Assembly: GCA_021323865.1 (NCBI GenBank)
Contig: JAJPKF010000012.1
Location: 124,001-188,000 of the forward strand
DNA length: 64,000 nucleotides
Source of the DNA: Pseudomonadota bacterium
Lineage (GTDB): Bacteria > Chloroflexota > UBA5177 > JAJPKF01
Reading direction: 5' to 3'
A program made the position numbers and the translations under genes. The notes beneath the pieces were generated by a model. That model had not been told where the DNA came from and ran no database searches. It saw nothing but the letters and a program-made list of their open reading frames with translations. Below, one piece after another: positions 53,723 through 62,164 of this stretch (positions are counted from its first letter, which is position 1; each line of letters starts with the position of its first letter).

Positions 53723-56557
53723 ATGACAACTGTTGAGTCGCAGGTGGAAGACGCGGGGCCGGCCACCAGCGCCAAATGGGTCTATCGATTTACGGAAGGC
53801 AACGCGGGCATACGCGATCTCCTCGGAGGCAAGGGGGCCGGCGTGGCCGAGATGACCCGGGCCGGGATGCCCGTGCCGCCGGGCTTTACGATCACCACCG
53901 AAGCGTGCAACGAGTACTACCGGCTTGGTGAGCGCTTCCCCGACGGGCTCTGGGAGCAGGTCGGCAGCGGGCTCGGTGAGGTCGAGGAGGCGACCGGTAA
54001 GAAGTTCGGCGAGCCGTCGAATCCGTTGCTGGTGTCCGTCCGTTCCGGTGCCAAGTTTTCGATGCCGGGAATGATGGACACGGTGCTGAACCTGGGCTTG
54101 AACGACGAAACCGTCGACGGTCTGGCAGAGCTCACCGGGAATCGTCGGTTCGCCGTTGACGCCTACCGTCGCCTCATCCAGATGTACGGAAAGATCGTGC
54201 TCAATATCGATCCGGCCGTCTTCGAGCACATCTTGGAGCAAGAGAAACAGGAAGTGGGCGCGACCACCGATGCCGATCTTCCCACAGAAGCTTTGGAGAA
54301 TATCGTCGGCCGGTTCAAGGAGGTTGTGTCTCGCGAGAGCGGTAAGCCCTTCCCGCCCGATCCGCACGATCAGCTGAGAGGCGCCATCTCAGCGGTCTTT
54401 GAATCCTGGAACAGCAATCGAGCCAAGGCGTACCGAGCGTACAACAAGATTCCCGACGATCTCGGCACGGCCGTCAATGTACAGACGATGGTCTTCGGCA
54501 ACATGGGCAACGACTCGGGGACCGGAGTCGCCTTCACGCGGAACCCTTCCACCGGGGAGGACCGCTTGTTCGGCGAGTACCTGCTCAATGCCCAAGGCGA
54601 AGACGTTGTCGCGGGGATCCGGACCCCTCAGCCGATCTCCACTCTCGAGCGCGACATGCCAGAGGTCTATGGACAGTTTCGCGAGATCGCCCGCCGGCTG
54701 GAGCGACACTACAAGGACATGCAGGACCTTGAGTTCACGATCGAGCGGGGGAAGCTCTATATGCTTCAGACGCGCTCGGGCAAACGCACGGCAGCGGCAG
54801 CCGTAAAGATTGCGGCGGACATGGTGCGCGAGGGGCTGATTGATCAGCCGACCGCCGTCCTTCGCGTTGAAGCCGCTCATGTCGTCCAGCTCTTGCTGCC
54901 AAGGTTCGAGCAGCGGTCCAAGGATGAGGCGATTGCGGCGGGTCGGCTGCTTGCCCAGGGCCTGAACGCCTCCCCAGGAGCTGCCACGGGGCGAGCGATC
55001 TTCGACGCCGATCGAGCAGCCGAGCTCGGAAAGAGCGAGGCGGTCGTACTCGTTCGCCCCGAGACTTCACCGGACGATGTTCATGGAATGATCCAGGCAC
55101 GCGGAATCCTCACCGCACGCGGCGGCGCCACCAGTCATGCGGCTGTTGTGGCCCGGGGAATGGGGAAACCCTGTGTTGCCGGTACGGAATCGCTCCGGAT
55201 AGACCTGAACGCTCGGACAATGACAGCCGGCAACGTGGACGCCCCGGTGCAAGAGGGCGACTTCATTTCCATCGATGGATCGACGGGCGAAGTGTTTGCA
55301 GGCGAGATCGCCACCGTTCAACCGGACTTTGCGAACGAGACGGATCTCCGTCAGATCCTGGATTGGGCAGATGAGATCCGACGCCTTCAAGTGTGGGCGA
55401 ATGGTGATTATCCGCGAGACGCGGAGCTTGCGCGGGCATACGGCGCCGAGGGAATCGGCCTGTGCCGCACAGAGCACATGTTCTTCGAGACCGATCGTCT
55501 TCCCGTGGTTCGCCGAATGATCCTGAATGCCGACGAGGCATCCCGGCTCCTCGAATCGCTAAGGAGTCTGGAGGCTTCGGAAGGCACCGATTCGCACAAG
55601 GTCGAAGCCGCGCGAAGCCGGGTGGAGGCTTCACCGGCCGTTCGGAGCTACCTGGATTCCCTCAAACAGCTCGAAGACCTCCAGAAGGAAGACTTCAAGG
55701 GCGTGCTGGAGGCCATGCAGGGTCTGCCGGTCGTCATCCGCTTGATCGACCCGCCCCTCCACGAGTTCTTGCCGTCACTCGAGGAGCTGCTCGTGGAGGT
55801 AACCGAAATCCGGGTTTCTTCCCCCGAAAGCCCCGAGCTACGGGAAAAGGAAGAGCTCTTGTCGGCCGTCCAGCGAATGCATGAGATGAACCCCATGCTG
55901 GGCCTCCGTGGCATCCGGCTCGGTATCCTTTACCCCGAGATCATCGACATGCAGGTTCACGCCATAATGACGGCTGCCGTGGAGCTGACCAACGCAGGGC
56001 TCATAGTGAAGCCGGAGATCATGGTTCCCCTCGTGGGAACCGTCAACGAGATGTCAACTGCACGGAACCGCATCCAGGCGGTCGTTGATCGAGTGCTCAG
56101 TGGCCGGGAGAATGCGCCGAAGGTGGAATACAAGATCGGGACGATGATCGAGATTCCGCGTGCCGCCCTCACGGCTGGTGAGATCGCCGGCAGCGCCGAG
56201 TTTTTCAGCTTCGGGACAAACGACCTCACCCAAACGACGTACGGATATTCTCGAGACGACGCCGAAGGCAAGTTCCTGCTGCGCTACGTGGAGATGAAAA
56301 TCCTGCCATCGAACCCCTTCCAGGAGCTCGACCGGGAGGGAGTCGGTCGGCTCATGGAGATCGCGGTGCGCGAGGGACGGGCAGCCAGACCGGATCTCGA
56401 GGTGGGAATCTGCGGCGAACATGGCGGAGACCCATCTTCTATCGAATTCTGCAATTCGATTGGGCTCAACTACGTCAGCTGCTCTCCCTTCCGCGTTCCC
56501 GTCGCTCGCCTGGCCGCGGCTCAGTCTGCCCTCCAGGCTCAGGAGCGCGATCGGTAG
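53723..56557 (+). CDS. ppdK: Pyruvate phosphate dikinase
   Basis: A 944-residue enzyme that interconverts ATP, Pi and pyruvate with AMP, PPi and PEP. The N-terminal nucleotide domain has LLGGKGAGVAEM and GNMGNDSGTGVAFTRNPSTGE. The phosphohistidine region is LTARGGATSHAAVVARGMGKPCV. The C-terminal PEP domain has RL.DPPLHEFLP, EIMVPLVGT and GICGEHGGDP. It exceeds the common 870-900 residues, mostly by an insertion of about 50-60 charged helical residues before the RL.DPPLHEF block. GGAGG lies 8 nt before the ATG. It can run gluconeogenically or recycle PPi together with the PPi-type phosphofructokinase. Confidence 0.95.
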   Translation: MTTVESQVEDAGPATSAKWVYRFTEGNAGIRDLLGGKGAGVAEMTRAGMPVPPGFTITTEACNEYYRLGERFPDGLWEQVGSGLGEVEEATGKKFGEPSNPLLVSVRSGAKFSMPGMMDTVLNLGLNDETVDGLAELTGNRRFAVDAYRRLIQMYGKIVLNIDPAVFEHILEQEKQEVGATTDADLPTEALENIVGRFKEVVSRESGKPFPPDPHDQLRGAISAVFESWNSNRAKAYRAYNKIPDDLGTAVNVQTMVFGNMGNDSGTGVAFTRNPSTGEDRLFGEYLLNAQGEDVVAGIRTPQPISTLERDMPEVYGQFREIARRLERHYKDMQDLEFTIERGKLYMLQTRSGKRTAAAAVKIAADMVREGLIDQPTAVLRVEAAHVVQLLLPRFEQRSKDEAIAAGRLLAQGLNASPGAATGRAIFDADRAAELGKSEAVVLVRPETSPDDVHGMIQARGILTARGGATSHAAVVARGMGKPCVAGTESLRIDLNARTMTAGNVDAPVQEGDFISIDGSTGEVFAGEIATVQPDFANETDLRQILDWADEIRRLQVWANGDYPRDAELARAYGAEGIGLCRTEHMFFETDRLPVVRRMILNADEASRLLESLRSLEASEGTDSHKVEAARSRVEASPAVRSYLDSLKQLEDLQKEDFKGVLEAMQGLPVVIRLIDPPLHEFLPSLEELLVEVTEIRVSSPESPELREKEELLSAVQRMHEMNPMLGLRGIRLGILYPEIIDMQVHAIMTAAVELTNAGLIVKPEIMVPLVGTVNEMSTARNRIQAVVDRVLSGRENAPKVEYKIGTMIEIPRAALTAGEIAGSAEFFSFGTNDLTQTTYGYSRDDAEGKFLLRYVEMKILPSNPFQELDREGVGRLMEIAVREGRAARPDLEVGICGEHGGDPSSIEFCNSIGLNYVSCSPFRVPVARLAAAQSALQAQERDR

Positions 56558-56709
56558 ACCATAGGCCGGGAGGCGCAGCAGAAGCGCAGTGGCCGAAAGG
56601 CGTCAGTCGGCTTTCCGGGCCGCTGGGTATACCCTTCGTCCGAAGAGGTGCTCAGGTCTGGTTCAGGTTGGTGCGTCACACTTTACACAGAACCGTCGAG
56701 AGCCGGAAA

Positions 56710-56787
56710 ATGCACGCTCCAATATTGACGTTGGTCATCCTCATCCTGGCGGCTGGGTATTTGATGATGCCGTCGCACGAAGGCTGA
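56710..56787 (+). CDS. Possible 25-residue membrane peptide
   Basis: A short frame, MHAPILTLVILILAAGYL followed by a polar MMPSHEG tail. Residues 4-18 are a strongly hydrophobic run of one membrane span. The upstream sequence has only a weak GGAA very close to the ATG. It lies in the 264-bp interval between ppdK and the convergent secreted-protein gene, which otherwise shows only an imperfect stem (about 56590-56620). Confidence 0.3.
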   Translation: MHAPILTLVILILAAGYLMMPSHEG

Positions 56788-56821
56788 AGGGTTGGGCGCT
56801 CGGCCGGCTCCCAGGGCCCGC

Positions 56822-57598
56822 CTAGGTGTTCGTCAGCGAGAGGTCGAGGCGCGCGACCGGATAACCGAGCCACCCGCCCACAATGTGCCACTGCTCGCCG
56901 CGGGCGCACTGGGTGCCAAGCAGGTGTGTCGTTAGCGTGGACTGGTTGCTGAAACTCCACCGACCGGGAAACGAGCCCGATGCCTCCGTGGAGCCGTCTT
57001 TGTAGCTGCAGCTCTCGTAGGACGCAAACCTGAATCGCCCTATCGACCGGCGCCAGGGCCAAACCCTGGCGGCATAGCCTCCGTTGGCGTTGGTGCTCAC
57101 GCTCATGTGCTCGGGGCTGCGCATGACCGTCTTGACGTTGACGGCCTTTCCGAAGATCTGGCTGGTCGTCGTATTGACCACGGCCCGAACGCTGCGGCCT
57201 CGCAGGATGACAATTGCTCTTGCCCCGAGATGCCCACCGGGAGGAAGTGTCGTCGGCGGGACATGTGGACCGCACGAGGGCGGGAAGAATGGCAGTGCAG
57301 GTGGATATAGTACCTGTCCCTTCCGATCGAGAACCTGTGCTTGAATCGCGTTACCGCAGGCCGACCGCGACATCTCGATGTTGTTCGACGAGACGTTCTT
57401 GACGCGAATTCGCACCTCCACCAAGGCTCTCGATGGATAGGCCGCCCGTGCCATACTCGTGACAATTCGGACGCCACCTGAAACAACCGTCGAGGTCGGC
57501 CCCGTTGCGGTGTGCCGGATGCCTCCGGCTGCGATCCTCCCTTCCGGCAAGGCGGCAAACGCGATGGCGAGCGGGAGCAGGAACTTGATTCCGTTCAT
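56822..57598 (-). CDS. Exported protein of unknown function
   Basis: A 258-residue protein with a clear N-terminal signal (about 1-24, NGIKFLLPLAIAFAALP). The mature part looks beta-rich with several Cys (ACGNA, PSCGPH, SCSYK, TQCARG), which may form disulfides, and a PPG.LGARA strand. It may be a DUF4232-like beta sandwich, but I am not certain. The gene is the third of a minus-strand trio with an ECF sigma factor and a membrane anti-sigma-like protein. It could be a sigma target or sensory partner. Confidence 0.6.
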   Translation of the reverse strand: MNGIKFLLPLAIAFAALPEGRIAAGGIRHTATGPTSTVVSGGVRIVTSMARAAYPSRALVEVRIRVKNVSSNNIEMSRSACGNAIQAQVLDRKGQVLYPPALPFFPPSCGPHVPPTTLPPGGHLGARAIVILRGRSVRAVVNTTTSQIFGKAVNVKTVMRSPEHMSVSTNANGGYAARVWPWRRSIGRFRFASYESCSYKDGSTEASGSFPGRWSFSNQSTLTTHLLGTQCARGEQWHIVGGWLGYPVARLDLSLTNT

Positions 57599-57616
57599 AG
57601 AGTATCCCTTTCTTCG

Positions 57617-58396
57617 CTAGTAGGCGGCCACACCGGAGGTTGGGACTCCAGTCGTGCGCCGACGAACCGGAACGCTGGTTGTCAGGGTCAAAGTCGAACC
57701 AGGCGATCTTCCGGGAAGGAACCTGCTCTTGTATGCACGAGGGCTTGACAAGCGATATGAGTCTTTGAACCCCCATACAACGTGCACTCGCAGGTGGGAC
57801 AGGTTGCGCGGAGCAGCCTTCAGAATGAAGCACTGAGACTGCAGACCGTTGTTTGGCTGGAGTCCACCCGCCGCCAAGCACGGCACCCGGATGAAACGCC
57901 TATGATGCCAGAAGATCGTGGGCAACCCGAGTTTCGAGAAGTCATTCCCCGTGGTCTTCGGTACCTCAGCATCGGCTGGAGCCTTCTCGTAGGTCAGTCG
58001 GACACGGAGCTTTCCTGAGGGGTTGTACCCGCTCGAGACCCGAACAGGTAGGCCAATGCCCGAGGATCCACCGGATTCTGGGGCTGTTTTGGCATGGCGA
58101 TGATGAGACGGCAGAACCGGAGCGCTGCCCGTATGCGGGTGGGAGCCAAGCAGTGTTGAGAGCCCCACCCCGCCGGCGACCACCACAACCGCAGCCAAGC
58201 CGAGACCAATGGTTCTTGACCAGCCGACATGACGGACGACCCACTCACGTTTACGCTGAGTCTGAGCAGTGTCGAGGGCCCGTTCGATGGACGCCAGCAG
58301 ATCCGGTGGGACTCGGCCGGAGCCGTATGCCGCCCGTAGACCCGGGACCAGGGTCCTCCCCGCCTCTTCGTGTACATCACGGCGCTTGTCCATCAT
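57617..58396 (-). CDS. Single-pass membrane protein, probable anti-sigma factor
   Basis: A 259-residue protein with a cytoplasmic N-terminus of about 60 residues (charged, PPDLLASIERALDTAQTQRK), one membrane helix (about 63-84, GLGLAAVVVVAGGVGLSTLL) and an extracytoplasmic Ser/Pro/His-rich part. The organisation and its location 4 bp after an ECF sigma gene match membrane anti-sigma factors. No zinc HxxxCxxC motif is seen, so the sigma-binding part would be of another type. Confidence 0.65.
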   Translation of the reverse strand: MMDKRRDVHEEAGRTLVPGLRAAYGSGRVPPDLLASIERALDTAQTQRKREWVVRHVGWSRTIGLGLAAVVVVAGGVGLSTLLGSHPHTGSAPVLPSHHRHAKTAPESGGSSGIGLPVRVSSGYNPSGKLRVRLTYEKAPADAEVPKTTGNDFSKLGLPTIFWHHRRFIRVPCLAAGGLQPNNGLQSQCFILKAAPRNLSHLRVHVVWGFKDSYRLSSPRAYKSRFLPGRSPGSTLTLTTSVPVRRRTTGVPTSGVAAY

Positions 58397-58400
58397 TACT

Positions 58401-58997
58401 TTACCCTTGGGAGTCGACCGCCTCGTAGATGCTCCTCAGTTGACTCAGCGCACGCGAGAGCCGTTTCTTGGTTGCTTCCTCGCCGGTTCCGGTTGCCGCC
58501 GCGATTTCGGAGATACGGAGTCCGCCCGCGTAGCGCAGCGCCAGCAAATCGCGCTTCTCGGCATCAAGGCGCACTAGCGCTGCGCGGAGCCGGTCCGCAT
58601 CCTCACTTCTGATCGCCGACTCTTCCGGATCGGGGGCTGTCTCCTGAAAGACCACCGGCATCGCGTCGAGAGAGCTGGTCGGTCGGCGCCGCCGATGGTG
58701 ATCGACGACGGCATTGCGAGCGATTCTGAAGAGCCAGGACGATAGGGGTGCGCTGGATATCTTGTAGCGCGGTAGAGCGCGAAACGCGTTCACGAACACC
58801 TGCTGCGTGACGTCAACAGCGTCCTCCTCGGTGCCGGTGCGTGTCCGCACGTACAGAAAGATACGCTCGGCATACTTCCGATAAATGTCGGCGAATGCGG
58901 CGGGCGCCACTTTGGCAGCCTCGACCAAAGCCACGTCATCCTCGACGACCGGCCACTCACCGGCCACGGCGGTGGACACACTCAATCTGTAGGTCAC
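58401..58997 (-). CDS. ECF-type RNA polymerase sigma factor
   Basis: A 198-residue sigma factor with regions 2 (ADIYRKYAERIFLYVRTRTGTEEDAVDVTQQVFVNAFRAL, then the SWLFRIARNAVVDHHRR segment) and 4 (LDAEKRDLLALRYAGGLRISEIAAATGTGEEATKKRLSRALSQL). It starts at GTG. It precedes the membrane protein by 4 bp. It is distinct from the other ECF factor in this window in sequence and neighbours. Together the two operons suggest surface-sensing regulation. Confidence 0.92.
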   Translation of the reverse strand: MTYRLSVSTAVAGEWPVVEDDVALVEAAKVAPAAFADIYRKYAERIFLYVRTRTGTEEDAVDVTQQVFVNAFRALPRYKISSAPLSSWLFRIARNAVVDHHRRRRPTSSLDAMPVVFQETAPDPEESAIRSEDADRLRAALVRLDAEKRDLLALRYAGGLRISEIAAATGTGEEATKKRLSRALSQLRSIYEAVDSQG

Positions 58998-59070
58998 CTA
59001 CTTCTTGGAAGACGCGTCTAGCCATATAACGTGCTGGACACGAAAGCGGGACACCGAGGTCGGCTGCTCG

Positions 59071-61575
59071 TTACCGGATTACGAAGTTGACCAGGCGGTC
59101 TGGCACATAGATGGTCTGTGCGGGCGAGTTGTCCTGAAGAAATCTGGCAACCTTGGCGCTTGCTCGAGCGACGCGCTCCACCTCATCCCGATTAGCGCCC
59201 CTCGGAAGCGTGATGATGTCCCGGAGCTTGCCGTTAACCTGGACGGCTACGGTAACCGTCGTCTCAACAGCCAGCTCTGAATCGTACGAGGGCCATGACT
59301 CGAGGTGAATAGACGTATCGTGGCCCCGGTGGTGCCACAGCTCCTCCGTCATGTGGGGGGCAAGTGGGGCACACATCTTCAAAAGATTGTCGATGAGCGC
59401 TGGGTCTGTTGAGTCGTCACGCTCACGTGAGAGCAGGTTCGTATATTCCATGAGGGCGCTGATGGCCGTATTGAATCGGAAGGCTTCAAAGTCCTGCCCC
59501 ACCTTCCGGATGGTTCGGTGCATGGCCCGGAGAAGCTCCTCGTGCTCATTGCCCGATTCGCCGTTCCCGCCACGCCGGTCATCTGTGGCTAGGTCCCACA
59601 TGCGGTTCAGCCATCGCCATACCCCGTTGATGCCCGTCTCATCCCATTCCGCGTCCGCATCGAAGGGGCCCATGAACATGAGGTAGGTGCGTAATGCGTC
59701 CGCCCCGTACTGCGCCACCACGCTGTCGGGTGTCACGACATTGCGGCGCGACTTCGACATGCGTTGACCATCCGCGGCGTGCATCTGTCCCTGGTTGCGC
59801 AGTTTGATGGCCGGCTCACGAAAGTCGACCAAACCTGCATCGTTCATCACTTTGGCAAAGAATCGGAAGTACAACAGGTGCATGACCGCGTGCTCGGCAC
59901 CACCGACATACAGGTCGATCGGAGCCCAGTATCGAGCTGCCGCAGGGTCAAAGGGCCTGGTGGCATCATGAGGGCTCGTAAAGCGAAGGTAATACCAGGA
60001 CGAGTCGACGAAGGTGTCGAGGGTATCTGTTTCTCTCTGGGCCGGTCCGCCGCAGTCCGGGCAGGTGACGTTCACAAACTCAGCCGAGGTAGCCAGCGGT
60101 GACCGACCATCTCCCGCCGGTTGATAGTGCTCGAGGGCGGGAAGCAGTACCGGCAGGTCCTCTTCCGGCACGGGTACGATGCCGCACCCGTCGCAGTACA
60201 CAATCGGGATCGGTGCGCCCCAGTAACGCTGACGTGAAACCAGCCAATCCCGCAGGCGGTAGGTGATTGCCGGCTGTCCAATGCCACGCTCCTTCAGCGC
60301 TTCGACAATTCGCCGGCGTCCCTCCTCGGTGCTGAGTCCCGAGAACTCACCCGAGGAAACCATACGTCCCTCGCCCGTATAGCCCGAATCCTGCTCCGGC
60401 TCGTAACCGTCACGCTCCGGATCAATCTCGACGCCTTCCTTGACCACGGTTCGGATGGGAAGATGAAACTTTCGCGCAAATTCTCGGTCGCGTTCGTCGT
60501 GGCCGGGCACCGCCATGATCGCTCCCGTGCCGTAGCTGACCAACACGTAGTCGGCGATCCAGATGGGGATCTGCTCTCGGGTGAACGGATTCAAAGCATG
60601 CGCGCCTGTGGAGACCCCCGTCTTCTCGCGGTCCGTGGCCAGTCGGGTGATCTCGCTTTCCAGCCCTGACTGCTGTTGATATTGGATGACACGCGCACGA
60701 TGCTCATCAGTCGTCAGCCCGTCAACTTCGGGGTGTTCGGGGGAGAGAACGAGAAAGGTCGCTCCGAAGATGGTGTCCGGCCGGGTGGTGAACACCGGGA
60801 TGGTGACCGCGGAGCCATCGGCGCGTGTGGCCTGGAAATCGATCCGGGCGCCCTCGCTTCGGCCGATCCAGTTGCGCTGCATCGCCAGGATCGGTTCCGG
60901 CCAGTCGAGCTCGTCCAGAGCTGTCAGCAGCTCGTCCGCATAGTCAGTTATCCGGAAGTACCACTGCTCCAACTCCTTGCGTTCCGCCAGCTGGTCGGTG
61001 TGACGCCAGCAGTACCCGTTCTCGACCTGCTCATTTGCCAGGATAGTCTGACACTGGGGACACCACCACTGTGCGGCAACGGCACGGTAGGCGAGACCCC
61101 GCTTGTACATCAGCAGGAAGAACCACTGAGTCCAGCGATAGTAGTCCGGATTGGAGGCGTCGATCTCGCGTTCCCAGTCATAGGACAGGCCCTGAAGACG
61201 CATCTGTCGCTTGTAGTTGGCCGCGTTCTTGGGCGTGTTCTCGGCTGGGTGGACCTGCTTCAGGATGGCCTCGTTTTCAGCCGGCAGTCCGAATGCGTCC
61301 CAGCCCATCGGATGCAGAACATTGACGCCTCGCATCCGCAGGAACCGGCAAAACGTGTCTGTGGGCACATAGTTCTTGGAGTGGCCAACGGACAGGCCAT
61401 CACCTGAGGGGTAGGGAAAGAACTCGAGCAGGTAAAACTTGGGCCGGGAGGGATCGATCTCCGCGTGAAAGAGCCTCATCTCGTCCCAGCGCCGCTGCCA
61501 CTTCTCTTCGATCTCAACGGGAATGTATCGAGGCCTGTCTCCGATGGCCGTGTTGCCCTGCATCTTGCTATTCAC
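59071..61575 (-). CDS. leuS: Leucyl-tRNA synthetase
   Basis: An 834-residue class Ia synthetase. The HIGH-like motif reads SVGHSKNY near residue 60, and KMSKS reads RMSKS in DGQRMSKSRRNV. The CP1 editing domain is present in the middle (about 240-420) with the TRPDTIFGATFLVLSPEHP block, as expected for the bacterial enzyme. The anticodon-binding and C-terminal domains are complete. The GTG start has GGGAG 6 nt upstream. A T-box in its leader with a Leu CUC specifier predicts induction by uncharged tRNA-Leu. Confidence 0.96.
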   Translation of the reverse strand: MNSKMQGNTAIGDRPRYIPVEIEEKWQRRWDEMRLFHAEIDPSRPKFYLLEFFPYPSGDGLSVGHSKNYVPTDTFCRFLRMRGVNVLHPMGWDAFGLPAENEAILKQVHPAENTPKNAANYKRQMRLQGLSYDWEREIDASNPDYYRWTQWFFLLMYKRGLAYRAVAAQWWCPQCQTILANEQVENGYCWRHTDQLAERKELEQWYFRITDYADELLTALDELDWPEPILAMQRNWIGRSEGARIDFQATRADGSAVTIPVFTTRPDTIFGATFLVLSPEHPEVDGLTTDEHRARVIQYQQQSGLESEITRLATDREKTGVSTGAHALNPFTREQIPIWIADYVLVSYGTGAIMAVPGHDERDREFARKFHLPIRTVVKEGVEIDPERDGYEPEQDSGYTGEGRMVSSGEFSGLSTEEGRRRIVEALKERGIGQPAITYRLRDWLVSRQRYWGAPIPIVYCDGCGIVPVPEEDLPVLLPALEHYQPAGDGRSPLATSAEFVNVTCPDCGGPAQRETDTLDTFVDSSWYYLRFTSPHDATRPFDPAAARYWAPIDLYVGGAEHAVMHLLYFRFFAKVMNDAGLVDFREPAIKLRNQGQMHAADGQRMSKSRRNVVTPDSVVAQYGADALRTYLMFMGPFDADAEWDETGINGVWRWLNRMWDLATDDRRGGNGESGNEHEELLRAMHRTIRKVGQDFEAFRFNTAISALMEYTNLLSRERDDSTDPALIDNLLKMCAPLAPHMTEELWHHRGHDTSIHLESWPSYDSELAVETTVTVAVQVNGKLRDIITLPRGANRDEVERVARASAKVARFLQDNSPAQTIYVPDRLVNFVIR

Positions 61576-61628
61576 ATCGCACTCCCTCGGTTTCGCACGC
61601 GTTCGACTCTCCTGAGAATCCGCTCAAC

Positions 61629-61659
61629 AAAAAACCCTCCGTCCATTCGGGACGGAGGG
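61629..61659 (-). terminator. T-box-linked intrinsic terminator before leuS
   Basis: A perfect 10-bp stem, CCCTCCGTCC with GGACGGAGGG, and a 5-nt loop, followed by six T on the minus strand. The CCC at its 5' arm can instead pair with the GGG of the T-box sequence, which is the standard antiterminator switch. It lies 54 bp before the leuS GTG. Confidence 0.93.
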
Positions 61660-61694
61660 TTGGCTCCGCGGTACCACCCGGGTTGTCGAAAGGT

Positions 61695-61770
61695 TGGTGG
61701 AGCTGAGGGGACTCGAACCCCTGACTTCCTGCATGCCATGCAGGCGCTCTTCCAGCTGAGCTACAGCCCC
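61695..61770 (-). tRNA. tRNA-Ala (anticodon GGC)
   Basis: A complete 76-nt cloverleaf. The acceptor stem is GGGGCTG/CAGCTCC with the G3-U70 pair that identifies alanine tRNAs. The D arm is GCTCAGCTGG..AGAGC, the anticodon stem CCTGC/GCAGG with loop AT-GGC-AT, and the T arm contains GGTTCGAGTCCC. The discriminator is A and the CCA is encoded. It lies inside the leuS T-box leader, with 14 nt between the CCA and the T-box sequence. Confidence 0.97.
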
Positions 61771-61951
61771 AAGACTGACCTTGTCGACCACTCGTGCGCG
61801 CTGAACGGGACGCGCGCCCACAACGTTCGCGGACGGATGAGTTCAGCCTCGGTGCCGGCTTCCACCACAGCCCGGCTCGCTTGAAGAGGGCCTACTACTT
61901 CCGCCCAACGCCTGTATGTCTTTCATCCATACGTTCCGCATGGATGGCTCC

Positions 61952-61983
61952 ATTTTACCGGGCCGACTGCATGCGGGTCCCAA
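61952..61983 (-). promoter_or_regulatory. Candidate promoter of the tRNA-Ala/T-box/leuS unit
   Basis: On the minus strand TAAAAT (61957-61952) is a good -10. The best -35 is TTGGGA (61983-61978), 20 bp away, longer than ideal. Transcription would start near 61945, about 30 nt before Stem I. I saw no separate promoter between Stem I and the tRNA, which suggests that the tRNA is transcribed with the leader. Confidence 0.45.
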
Positions 61984-62056
61984 CATCCGCATCGCTCTCC
62001 GGTACGTGCCTTAACCACGAAGCAAGTGGACACCTCGACACGGTACTGTAGTCCGG

Positions 62057-62085
62057 TTGCCAAATTCGTCAAATCGGCCTAAAAT
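62057..62085 (+). promoter_or_regulatory. Promoter of the rel gene
   Basis: TTGCCA and TAAAAT with a 17-bp spacer, near consensus. Transcription would start near 62092, about 73 nt before the GTG start of rel. The rest of 61984-62164 shows nothing further. Confidence 0.72.
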
Positions 62086-62164
62086 CGGCGTAATAGGCGC
62101 GTTAACGCTCGAGGGTGGTCGTCCTGCCGCTTCGAGGTCGTCTCGTGCCCTTCCGGGGTTATCA

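Larger units (their letters stand above)
61629..61915 (-). promoter_or_regulatory. leuS T-box riboswitch, split by a tRNA-Ala gene
   Basis: Stem I spans 61915-61820. Its base pairs ACA..CGTT..CGGA with TCCG..AACG..TGT. The loop-E AGTA (61900-61891) faces GAA-CTC-A, with specifier CUC (Leu) at 61841-61839. The apical GCGAGCC and TGGTGGAAGCC match T-box consensus. The T-box sequence GGGTGGTACCGCG is at 61679-61667, followed by the terminator hairpin. Between them are a 49-nt spacer with a GCGCGC hairpin and then tRNA-Ala (61770-61695), where Stems II/III would normally lie. The system controls leuS by sensing uncharged tRNA-Leu(GAG); whether it still works with the tRNA inside is open. Confidence 0.88.
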
